A stretch of 64,000 nucleotides of DNA from Podaxis mareebaensis (taxonomy: Eukaryota; Basidiomycota; Agaricomycetes; Agaricales; Agaricaceae): positions 1-64,000 of the forward strand of contig JAEUWP010000388.1 of the NCBI GenBank assembly GCA_018524725.1. Reading direction: 5' to 3'. A model generated the notes under the pieces. That model saw only the letters and a program-made list of their open reading frames with translations. It did no database searches and was not told the origin of the DNA. Of this stretch, positions 10,258-20,875 are shown piece by piece; the stretch's first letter is position 1; each line of letters begins with the position of its first letter. Both the position numbers and the translations under genes were made by a program.

Positions 10258-11955
10258 CGTCCTCGATCCTCTTCTCTCCGCCACCACCCCTCCCTAATCC
10301 CAAAACCGATACAAACGCCCATCCAATCTCTTCACATGCCTTTTAACTACACCACTCCCCACCATACCAGCACCCACACCAGGCACACCCCAAGCCAAAC
10401 CCTCAACACCCAACTCAACAACGCAGCCATAACACTCGGTGCGAACCCTTTCCACATCGTCGAATGTCTCCGCAACACCGCCGCGCTCGTCGATGCGCCA
10501 AGGAATAATGCAAGGAAATACAGCTATGTGAGGAATGTTGTTGTTAAAAGTGAGAAATATTCGATATCTGTACCTACGTAGCTTCTCTCCTTGTTGAGTT
10601 GGGTTAATTTTACGCCTGTAGAGGGATTTTAGATGTGGGAGGAGAATTCAAAGATGACGGAGCCCGTTTCCATCTCCGGAGTAACCCACCCACCACCCAG
10701 CATCGAAAACGCGCCAGCGCCGTTCAGCATGGCGCTGCTTACACTCCAAGGATACCGCACACTCTCACGCAACACGAACCCCGTTCCCATTGCATAGAGG
10801 AGGTACTACTCTGATGGCCTGTAGCGTAGAACGTGGTGAATGAGAGGAGGATAATAGGGAATGTCGTTACGAAAGTCGTTGGTTCTTCTCCGCCTTCCTG
10901 TCCTGCAGTGATTTTGCTAGTCTCGGCTGTGGCATTAGAATTCAAAGCCCTCCCAACAAATTTCTCAACTTCGCGTCCATCCCTAGACGTATCCACCTTA
11001 AGATACTGCACGAGCGCCACGTACTCAGCCCAAGCGCGACCTATCCACGCAACGGCGTACACAATACACCCCTGTGAAGGCCAGCAGGTAACATAAAAGA
11101 TACGGTACCCCATACCTATTCGTGTGTCCAAGAATCGCTGCTTGTGTTTTCAGTTTCTTCATCCCCTATGGTAGTGATACGATGAGGAAGGGGGAGTGGA
11201 GGTAGTAGAGATCGTAGGCGAAGTAGCCGACAACGTAGCCAACCAAAGCACAACTCGATACTCCCAAAGTGTAAACAAATTCGACAAAGCGAGAGCTTAT
11301 GCAGTACCAACACCAACCCTCTAAACATACCACTCTTACTCAACATCCCCACTTCTACTCCCCCCAGCGTAAAGCCCCGTTGCCCACAAATCCAGACAGG
11401 GACGAACACGCCCTAAAATCGGCCCAACGAACACTGCTATCTCGAGCGCGTTCATCGGTACGTCGGTGATCGAGTTCGAGAATACACTCTCCAAGTGTGA
11501 AAGATCATGAATACGCCCGTTCCGAAAGCGTTTTCCACATCCCGGGCGCAACTCCTCCCAAAACCTTCTCACCTCCATCTAATCTGCACAAAGTCGTCAA
11601 CCCAAGATACACAAATCACGCGCTAACCACCACCGCCAACCAGCAGCCGTAGGCACCGGATTGGGCTGTGCCAAGAAGGCTCTACAAGCAGATAGTGCTG
11701 TACGGTTTTTAATTTGCCACCACAACGAGTTTCGACTCTGGTGTGGAGGTAGCTAATTGGGGTTTAGGCGCGATGTAGATGGCATCTAGGTTTGTTGGAG
11801 TATGGACCGCATAGTGTCGAGTTCGGAGCCTGAGGGGGATGTGCAGTACGTTTGGAGGTACAGATGAATTTGGAGGGAGTTGAGAGTTAGCGCGTTTTAG
11901 AATTCGAGTTCAACGTTGGGCAGGTCGATTTTTTGGTGGGTCGATTGGCTGCGGT
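10258..11955 (-). pseudogene. GPI13/PIG-O relic, copy B (internally deleted)
   Basis: Minus-strand similarity to the intact GPI13 is clear but weaker than in copy A. A C-terminal part lies in 10,258-10,580, and a middle part in 10,640-11,130 with fragments such as FVGRALNSNAT and PIILLSFTTF. A junction near 11,232 joins sequence that is about 720 bp apart in the intact gene, and similarity continues to about 11,955. Exon 1 and the whole catalytic metal-binding region are absent. Many small indels and stops make it the oldest-looking copy. Confidence 0.85.
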
Positions 11956-12520
11956 GGCGGATAGCGAACGGGATGATTAGAGTCAGAGAAATGATGTCAC
12001 AGTGATGCCAAACACTCACCACCGTCTCTCTTTTGCCGCCCGATTGCGACCCCTGTTAGAATGCATGCGCACCATTCCACTGCCTGGTACACATTTCCAC
12101 CTTGAGGGGCATCATCAACTCGGCAGGGTGAGCGAACCAGAGGAGGCCGTCCAGAGATATGAGATGTGGTAGGTAATGGAGCACGAGCTCATTTTTTCCA
12201 AGCAAGGCTTCTAGGGATTTAGAGGGGGAATTGGGTGGCAAAGAAAGCCTGGACGAGTCGAAGACACCTGCCTATCACGTGCAAGGTACCTGGAAGCAAG
12301 GGAAGGTGTAGGGGAGAGGGAAGGGTTGCACTCGGCTCACAGCCTGCTTCATATTTAATCCAGGAGTCGGGTACGAACCCCGGAGGCTGGCACAAGGCAC
12401 AAGGCCAAAAGTTTCGGGGCCTTGATGGGAGTCGGGGTGTTGAGACGATGGTATGCAGGACGGATTAGCATGTGCTCGCCGTAGGCGTAAAAGATAAGTA
12501 GCCATCGGTGCGGTAGGCTC
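11956..12520. other. Unassigned spacer
   Basis: Lies between the broken end of GPI13 relic B and the start of the duplicated 5' flank of NLR2. No conserved reading frame, RNA gene or repeat is recognised; short frames at 12,056-12,500 look like noise. Confidence 0.4.
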
Positions 12521-13584
12521 GAGTGTATTGTTGATGACATGTGGCGTTGACGGGACTTCGCCAGACGCTCCAATGCCTTGAGGCCTGACATATGTTGGTT
12601 CATGCCCAGGCCATTCTCTGACGGCTATTTACAGAGATGGGGCTCTGCACCAGTGGGTATTCGGAGGTCGATCACTTAGCCGTGTTCTCCACTGAGGGTA
12701 GTCGAGTTGTTGTTTCCAGTCTGAGCCCAGATCGTATGATAGGACGATCAGATTTGGAATGCGAGAACCATGAGTTCGGTGGATGGTCACGACTGTTTGA
12801 AGTTGTCTCAGCATCAGGCGATCGGATGATACCTTGTGCACTGACGTCGTCATGATACTCATGGTACTGAAAGCACCAACTTCAGAGGCCATGATCTCCC
12901 ACTTCCTCCGGTAATGTTTCCTCCCCTCTCAACCCGGCGAAATTCTGACGATTTTGTCCCGTTCTTGGAACGAAGCACGTCGCTGGCACTGGCGGGTTTC
13001 GCCGCTATCATGTCAACGAGATTTTCAAGGAATATAAATTGAGCGGCTACACACTGTTGTTTGTCGAGGAATCAATCTAGCGAATATCTAAGTCGGACAG
13101 ACACCTCGCACAAGCACTCCCAATCCTCTCTAGCGTGTCGTGTCGGAAACGATTGACAAACGAAGCTGGAACGCAGGATGGAAAAGGGAAACCCAATGTG
13201 GATGTTTCCTTTTTTAGCCTCGCCTGCAGCCTCGTCCCCGAGGTCTGGTCTCTCACCCCAAAATAGCATGGGCGTGGATGAGGGAAATGGTGTGACAAGA
13301 GATAGTATCGCCTTGAAGAATAACAGCACAGGTGTGGCGAGTCGTATGTGTGTACTGCGGTGCAACGAGGCGGTGAATATTAACATGTGCTAGGGACGCG
13401 AGGGGCAATTGGAGGGTAGAATAACAACCACAGGTGTAATATTGAGCGCCAAGGAAGGACGACTTGGTCAAACCTCCCGCGATTGACGTGAGAGTTTTTG
13501 ATACCGAGCATCATTCTTATGCATCGACCTAACCCCAGCTCGTTCTGGGACCCCTATTGCCCGTACACTCCTAGTTGATTCGCA
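12521..13584. repeat. Duplicated 5' flank of NLR2
   Basis: Direct repeat of about 190-1279, with the inner part also repeated at 20,248-20,875. The repeat spans everything up to the start codon, including the CCGTACACT-CTAGTT(A/G)ATTCGCA block just before ATG, so the three NLRs are expected to share promoter elements. No intact gene is inside. Confidence 0.8.
12665..12835 (+). pseudogene. WD40-blade relic upstream of NLR2
   Basis: The + strand reads FSTEGSRVVVSS, then PDRMIGRSDLECEN and later SASGDRMI, i.e. one and a half decayed WD40 blades of the type found in the NLRs. It is the counterpart of the relic at 355-475. No NACHT sequence accompanies it. Confidence 0.6.
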
Positions 13585-16500
13585 ATGTCCTCTCATCTCA
13601 AACGCTTCAGAAAGAAAAAGCCGGAGGGTATCGCTGCACTAATCACAAGCGCCTCGGTCCTTGGAGTTCCTGCAGCTCCTCATGCCCTTCCAAACCCTGG
13701 AACTCTTCCCCGCACACTTGCGACATCCCAGGTTCCCCAAACAGCGCAAGCCACAGCTCCTGGTACCTCTGGCAGCGAGTATCAGGATATCATCCCGACA
13801 CTGCAGCAAGACCCGCCAACATCGCTCGAGAAGGCAAAGGCTGTGGGCAGCACTGTCCTTCATGGATTGGCGGTCGTAGCAGCAGGACTCAAGGACTGTT
13901 CCGACCTCTGCCCACCCCTAAAAACAACCGCAGCTGTAATCACGACAATTTACAAAATTTATGATGTGCGCAAGCCATTCCTATCATGTTCACGTTATTA
14001 AGTTCTGATCGGCAGGGCGTTTCCACAAATAATGAGGAACTAGTGGCGCTCGAGAAAAGGTTGAGCTCTATCCTATCACTCGTTGAAAGGTACAAGGAAG
14101 CAGGAGGATTGAATGCGCTTGAAGAGAGAGTCCAAAGTTTCTCCACGTGCGTATTAGCCTCGCTTTCTTGTTTTTCGTGTCTGATTTCTCTTTGGTGTCT
14201 TTATAGAGCAATTGAGCACTTGGTTGAAGTTGTCCAGGACTTGCAGGATCGATCATTGGGGACCCGCATTGCCGAAGTTTCCGATGATGCTGGGAAGATA
14301 CAGAGGACTACCAGGAACCTTAACAGCGCTTGCGATCTCTTCCTGGTAGGCGCTCAAACTGCAGATCGTGCTCCTGTGTACATGATGCTCATTGCATTTC
14401 ACAGATCGATATACAACTCCACACCAAAGTAACGATACAGAACATGTTACAAGTAAGTAACTGTGCATCTGAGAAAGGACATTCAGCCTCATATATTCCA
14501 TCAACAGCTGCTAAATTCCCGTAAGTTGCTCCTCTCCATGCGAATGGCGACTTGTGATCCTCACACCGTTACAGGCTCAATTGATAAGCTTCGTCCTGAG
14601 AACGTTTCATATAAAACTCGGCGCTCCGCCTACGGTGAACCCGGAGGATGCATGCCTGGCACGCGCGTCAACGTCCTCGAGACGCTGGAGGCCTGGACTT
14701 CCAACGAGCATGGTGCTAAGGTGTATTGGCTCGTCGGGATGGCAGGCACTGGAAAGTCGACAATCGCACAGTCGCTGTGCGAGCTCTTGGACAAGCGGCA
14801 GATGCTCGGGGCCAGTTTCTTTTGCTCTCGAGCCTCAGAAAAAGCCAGTAATCCGCGGCTCATCATCCCGGGTGTTGCGTATGGCCTCGTCAAGACTTCG
14901 CCTACTCTCAACATGGAGGTTGTGAAAACCCTCGAGAAGGACCCCGATCTGGCCGAGTCGAATGACTTGCAAGAGCAGTTTCGAAAGCTTATTAGTGGCC
15001 CATTACAGGCCGCCGTTGGGAGTCAGGCCAAGGTTTACAAGATTGTCGTTATCGATGCTCTCGACGAATGCACAAATCCTGATTTCGTCTATCGTCTAAT
15101 TCGGCTCATTCTCACTGCTGCATCGGGCCTTCCCCTCAAGTTCTTCCTTACTAGCAGAACCGACCATCCCATTCCTTCCGCCTTCGATTCCTTGCAGGGT
15201 TCCCATGATACCTTGTTCCTTCACGAGATCGAGAAAGATATAGTGGAGAGTGACATTCAATTGTATCTGAAGGAATCGCTAGCCGAGATAAAGAGGATCT
15301 GTAATCCTATCGGCGAGGATGAGTGGCCTCCAGAAAACGAACTATCTCAAATTGTCAAGGATTCTGGGAAACTTTTCGTCTACGCATCAACGGCTCAGCG
15401 CTATATTCGAGCTGGCGGACGCAATTACAAACAACGACTCACATTGTTGGCCAAACGCACAAGGAGTCGGCACCAAACTTCAGCCATCGATGAGCTCTAC
15501 GGAGATATTGTTAAGCAAGCCTGCGACCCCCGTGAAGAAGAAGAATTATCACAAATGGAGACCCTTGTCTTGTTTGTCATATTCTTACGGCGTCCGTTAT
15601 CACTCAAGGCACTTTCCGCGTTGTCTCAGATATCAGAGCCAGAGATGCACTTATCACTACTCAGCTCCGTCATTCACATTCCCCGTGACAAAAACGCCCC
15701 AGTTTCTCCATTCCATGCATCCTTCCCGGAATTTATCGTAGACCCCGAACGCTGCCCACCAAAACGTTTCTCCCCATTCACCCCTCTCCTCCCCTTCCGT
15801 GGTCACGCAGCACTTGCACTCAAATGTCTCGAGTTGATGAACGGGTCGCTCAAGTATAACATCTGTGAGGTCCCCGAAACAATGACCGTCACGCGTATGG
15901 ACAGCACCAATCCATCCAGAGATGCAAGCGAAATCCCCGAGGCACTCAAGTATGCTTGTATTTACTGGGCCGACCATTTGAGCGAGGTCGAGGGCTCAAA
16001 CCAGCTAGTTATTGGACCCCTTATTGATGCTCTACGCAAGTTCTTGGAGACACACCTCTTGCATTGGATGGAGGCTTTGAGCGTGGTTCGTGAACTCAGG
16101 ACGGGCATTTATTCACTTCTCAGTGCAAGTGCGGCTCTCACAGTGAGTTTTGATTATGCGGAAGCGAGGTTCATGTGCTGATATCATGACAGTCTATCGG
16201 GGCTACAGACACTGATGATCTACAATTGCTTGTTGACGACGCCTGCCGGTTTCTGCGAATGGGCTTCGAGTGCATTCAACAACATTGTTTTGCAGTCTAC
16301 CAGTCTGCGTTCACATGGATTCCTAAAAGGTCGTTGATGCGTCAAGTTTATGGTGCGCAGGTGAAGCAGGGACCAAAAGTCATACTAGGCCTGCCTGACT
16401 CATGGGGATCAATGGAGCTCTGTATTGGTGGAACTTCGAAGGCCAAGTCTGTTGCCTTCTCCAATGACGGCAGTCAAGTTGTCTCCGGATGTCATGATGG

Positions 16501-17878
16501 GGAGGTCAGACTTTGGAATGCGAGGACAGGCGAGGTCGAGGCTACTTTCGAGGGTCACGTAGATTGGGTGAACTCTGTTGCTTTTTCGCATGACAACATG
16601 CGAGTTGTCTCGGGATCACAGGATCAGACGATCAGGATTTGGAATGTGAGGACGGGCGAGGTCGAGGCTACATTTGACGGCCACACAAGTTGGGTGAGAT
16701 CTGTTGCTTTTTCGCATGACGACACGCGAGTTGTCTCGGGATCGTTTGATCGGACGATCAAGATTTGGAATGTGAGGACGGGCGAGGTCGAGGCTACACT
16801 CGAGGGCCACACATTTTCGGTGACATCTGTTGCTTTTTCGCATGATGACACGCGAGTTATCTCGGGATCGTTTGATCGGATGATCAAGATTTGGAATGCG
16901 AAGACGGGCCAGGTGGAGGCTATATTAAAGGGCCACACATTTTCGGTGACATCTGTTGCTTTTTCACATGACGACACGCGAATTGTCTCGGGATCGTTTG
17001 ATCACACGATCAGGATTTGGAATGCGAGGACGGGCGAGGTCGAGGCTACATTTAAAGGCCACACAGATGCAGTGGAATGTGTTGCATTTTCGCATGATGA
17101 CACGCGAGTTGTCTCAGGATCGGGTGATCAGACGATCAAGATTTGGAATACAAGGACGGGCAATGTGGAGGCCACATTCGCGGGCCACACCAGTTGGGTG
17201 ACATCTGTTGCTTTTTCACACGATGACACGCAAATTGTCTCGGGATCGGACGACCACACGATCAGGATTTGGAATGCGAGGATGGGCGAGGTGGATACAT
17301 TCAAGGGCCATACAGATATGGTGGCATCTATTGCTTTTTCGCATGACAACACACGAGTTGCCTCGGGATCGGAAGATCAGACGATCAGGGTTTGGAATAC
17401 AAGGACAGGCGAGGTGGAGGCTACATTCGAGGGCCATGAATTTTCGGTGATATCTGTTGCCTTTTCGCATGACGACACACGAGTTGTCTCAGGATCGAAT
17501 GATGAGACAATCAGGGTTTGGAATGTGAGGACAGGCGAGGCGGAGGCTATATTCAAGAGCCCCACAATTCCACAATCTGTTGCTTTTTCAAATGATGACA
17601 GCCAAGTTGTCTCGTCACAAGCGGGCACTGTTAAAACTTGGGATTTGGCTCCCAAAGCACCCGACCATCTGGCTAAGGATTCACATGGCGAACTCCCTCC
17701 TCAGTCTCATACTTCACTCTCCTTCTCTCACGATTACCGCTGGGTGCTGAGTGCGGATTGTCACTGCTGGATCCCCCCTCCTTATCGCACTACCACATCG
17801 CATGCATATTCTGGCACCAAAGCCTGTTTTGGATATGGTTCTGGCCTTGTAGTTATTCTGAACATGACCGCTGTATAA
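13585..17878 (+). CDS. NACHT-WD40 STAND/NLR protein, paralogue 2 (10 WD40 blades)
   Basis: About 1321 aa from exons 13585-13965, 14016-14146, 14207-14345, 14405-14452, 14508-14520, 14575-16142 and 16193-17878. The first six exon lengths (381, 131, 139, 48, 13, 1568) equal those of both paralogues. Walker A is GMAGTGKST and Walker B IVVIDALDE. The NACHT region is the most diverged of the three. The propeller has ten blades, and blade 7 is one residue short (GEVDTF in place of GEVEATF). The last blade is degenerate and is followed by the conserved tail ending LVVILN. The blade surface positions differ from those of the other copies (e.g. DW, SW, FS, DA after GH/GHT). Role inferred as non-self or ligand recognition followed by NACHT-driven oligomerisation. 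Confidence 0.9.
14508..14520 (+). other. 13-nt micro-exon of NLR2
   Basis: Same 13 bases and same flanking splice signals (caacag before, gtaagttg after) as in the other two NLRs. It supplies the single-base phase shift needed to join the N-terminal helical region to the NACHT exon. Confidence 0.75.
16430..17640 (+). repeat. 126-bp tandem repeat encoding WD40 blades (NLR2)
   Basis: Nine units of about 126 bp plus a degenerate last unit. One unit carries a 3-bp deletion. Unit sequence is shared with the arrays of NLR1 and NLR3, but the order of surface-residue variants is not. Confidence 0.9.
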
Positions 17879-18252
17879 TGTTGACATCTGGCTTACGAAC
17901 CTTGATACTAACTAGATACAGTGCAAAATTGTGCAACTTCGATCCTTGATATGTCCAGACGGTGATCGCATTGACAGAAAATGAAGGATTCCTCAGCCAA
18001 GTGAACTGCCGTGGTGTATAGAGTTCATTTATGCCGTTGCATTCATTGCATTCATCAAGGCCTGGCCATGCATGAGATCGAGATGATGGCCGATCCAGAT
18101 CTCACGGACAGTCTTTTTTAGTGAGCTGGACCAGCTAAGGAAGGAGCGGAAGAGATCTATGAGGGACATGACGCGCTGGGTTCATTGTTGCATGGAAGGA
18201 TGTCCCAGACTCTTGATTTCGTGTGGACGAACATGCGCTTCGTTGTGACCTA
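17879..18252. other. NLR2 3' flank, fused to a truncated GPI13 relic
   Basis: Resembles the start of the spacers after NLR1 (5,831 on) and NLR3 (25,553 on) until about 18,250. The sequence gtgacctac then runs directly into GPI13 C-terminal coding sequence. Compared with the other copies the rest of the spacer and the GPI13 stop region are missing. No gene seen. Confidence 0.65.
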
Positions 18253-20247
18253 CTCTTCCCAATCCCAACCCGTCCAAGCACCCACCCAACCCTCTCCACG
18301 ACTCTCCTAACTGCACCATTCCCCACCCTCCCAGCGCTCACACCAGGCACACCCCACGCCACAACCACTCCCGAATCCACAACACCCAACTCAACAACCG
18401 CAGCCATAAACCCCGGCGCGAACACTTTCCACACCATCAAGTGCCTCCGCAACACCGCTGCGCTCGTCGATGCGCCAAAGAGTAGTAAAAGGAAATATAA
18501 TTGTATGAGGAGTGTCGTTAAGAGTGAGGAATGTTCGATATCTTCACCCAACTTTCCTTCTTGTCGGGTCGAAGTTAACTTTGCTCGTGTCAGAGGATTT
18601 TTGGACGTGGGGGGAGAATCCAAAGACGACGGGGCCCGTTTCCAACCCCCAAGTAACACACCACCGACCAACCCCAGGACCAGAAACGCACCAGCACTGT
18701 TCAGCACAACGTTGATTACACTCCAAGGGTATCGCACACTCTCACTCAGGACGAAGCCGTTTTCCATTGTATAGAGGAGACTGTACTCTGGTGGCCCGTA
18801 GCGAAGAACGTGATGAAGGAGAGGAGGATAAGTGGGAGGGTCGTTACGAAAGTCGTTGGTTCTTCTCCGTCTTCCTGTCCTCCGGCGGTTTTGTTAGCTC
18901 TGTCAGTCGTAGTATGAGGATTCAAAGTCCTCCCAACGAATGTCTCAATCTCGCGTACGTCCCTAACTGCATTCACCGCCTCAAGATACGACACGAGCGC
19001 CACTGCACTCAGCCCAAGCACGACCTGTCCAGGCAACGGCGTACACAAATACACTACCGCGAAAATCAACAGGTAGCACAAAAGATACGGCGCTCCATAC
19101 GCGTCCGTATATCCAAGAATCGTTACTTACGTTTTCGTCACCTGTGGTGTTGAGGCAGTGGAAGTGGAGGTGGTGGCGATCGTAGGCGAAGTTGCCGACA
19201 CCCGAATATCCAAGCACAGTGGTACCATCCACCAACCAATGGACCCAAGCACGACCCAACCCACAATGCCTTTAGCAATCCATGACCTCAACAAACGTAA
19301 TCTCACGATGCCTTCGATGAGTCCGACTATACCCTCCACGGCGCCACCATGCGTACCACCGCTCTCGGCCCACTCCAACATCCAAAACACCCACGAACCG
19401 ACTAGGGCGGGCGTGACGACACCCCGAATGATAACAGGTGCAATCCCATTATCGCTCTTCGTAACCTTCAAAATCCTGGTGATGACAAGCGGAAGAACGA
19501 GTGCGGTGGGTAGGGAGAGAATGAGTGACCAGGTGGGCGGAGTTGTGGACGTTGGTACGATCGTCATCGGCTCCGGCGCAGTTGCGTTAGAGGCGTTTTG
19601 GGCAGCACCAAGACCGAGATCGAGCGGGGATGCAGGGGTAGAAGCAAGTGAAGGCGAAGGAGGCGTAGCGTAAAACGTAACATGACAATACGCGCCTTGT
19701 TCCTCTCTACACACCGTCACGAGCGACATGAGTCTGATACAGACAAGGAAGAGGAACGTGAATCCTAAAATCCTGCCTCTCAGACTCGCCAAGCCCAATC
19801 TATTCCAGAAACCGACATTGGATTTATTCTTCTCTTCCGAAGTTGAAGCGGACGACGGGGGAGAAGTGGAAGATAACCCAGGCCCAGCGACACCCCACAA
19901 GACCATCGGCACAACTGAACTCGCAGCCAACCAAAGCACAACTCGATCCTCCCAAAACGTAAACGAATTCGAGAAAAACGAGAGCATATGCAACACCAAC
20001 ACCAACCCTCCAAACACACCACTCTTACTCAATATTCCCGTCCTTACCCTCCTCAGCGTAAATCCCGGCTGCCCACAAACCAAGACACCGACGAATACAC
20101 ATCCCAGCATCGGTCCAACAAATACCGCCACCTCGAGCGCATTCATCGGTACACCCGTGACCAAGTTTGAGAACACACTCTCCACAATGCGGAAGAGCAC
20201 GAACACGGTTATACCCGCTCCAGAAGTGATTTTCCACACTCCAGGCA
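18253..20247 (-). pseudogene. GPI13/PIG-O relic, copy C (both ends lost)
   Basis: Minus-strand copy of the middle and C-terminal part of GPI13, very similar to the intact gene (e.g. GSWVFWMLEWAESGG, VFVGPMLGCVF). It is disabled by a CAA-to-TAA nonsense change at about 19,127 (TKT then stop, where the intact gene has TKTQVTILG). A one-base deletion near 18,757 also shifts the frame. The 5' half, with exon 1, the catalytic metal-binding motifs and the promoter, is absent. At 20,247/20,248 the GPI13 sequence ends abruptly and NLR 5'-flank sequence begins. The stop-codon end is also deleted. Confidence 0.9.
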
Positions 20248-20875
20248 GAACGAAGCACGTTGCTGGCACTGGCGGGTTTCGCCGCTATCATGTCAACGAG
20301 ATTTTCAAGGAATATAAATTGAGCGGCTACACACCGTCGTTTGTCGAGGAATCAATCTAGCGAATATCCAAGTCGGACAGACACCTCGCACAAGCACTCC
20401 CAAATCCTCTCTAGCGTGTCGTGTCGGAGACGATTGACAAACGAAGCTGGAACGCAGGATGGAAAGGGGAAACCCAATGTGGATGTTTCCTTTTTTAGCT
20501 TCGCCTGCAGCCTCGTCCCAAGGTCTGGTCTCTCACCCCAAAATAGCATGGGCGTGGATGAGGGAAATGGCGAACTGATGGTGTGACAAGAGATAGTATC
20601 GCCTTGAAGAATAACAGCACAGGTGTGGCGAGTCGTATGTGTGTACTGCGGTGCAACGAGGTGGTGAATATTAACATGTGCTAGGGACGCGAGGGGCAAT
20701 TGGAGGGTAGAATAACAGCCACAGGTGTAATATTGAGCGCAAAGGAAGGACGACTTGGCCAAATCTCCCGCGATTGACGTGAGAGTTTTTGATACCGAGC
20801 ATTACTCTTATGCGTCGACCTAACCCCAGCTCGTTCTGGGACTCCTATTGACCGTACACTCCTAGTTGATTCGCA
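20248..20875. repeat. Duplicated 5' flank of NLR3
   Basis: Direct repeat of about 625-1279 and 12,968-13,584, starting at a sharp junction with the GPI13 relic. This 628-bp piece is all that is left of the NLR upstream region in this copy, so it should contain the promoter if NLR3 is expressed. No gene inside. Confidence 0.8.

Noticed and set aside
18767..20269. GPI13 relic C as a functional truncated gene
   Set aside because: It contains a CAA-to-TAA nonsense change, a one-base deletion and lacks the whole catalytic domain and promoter.
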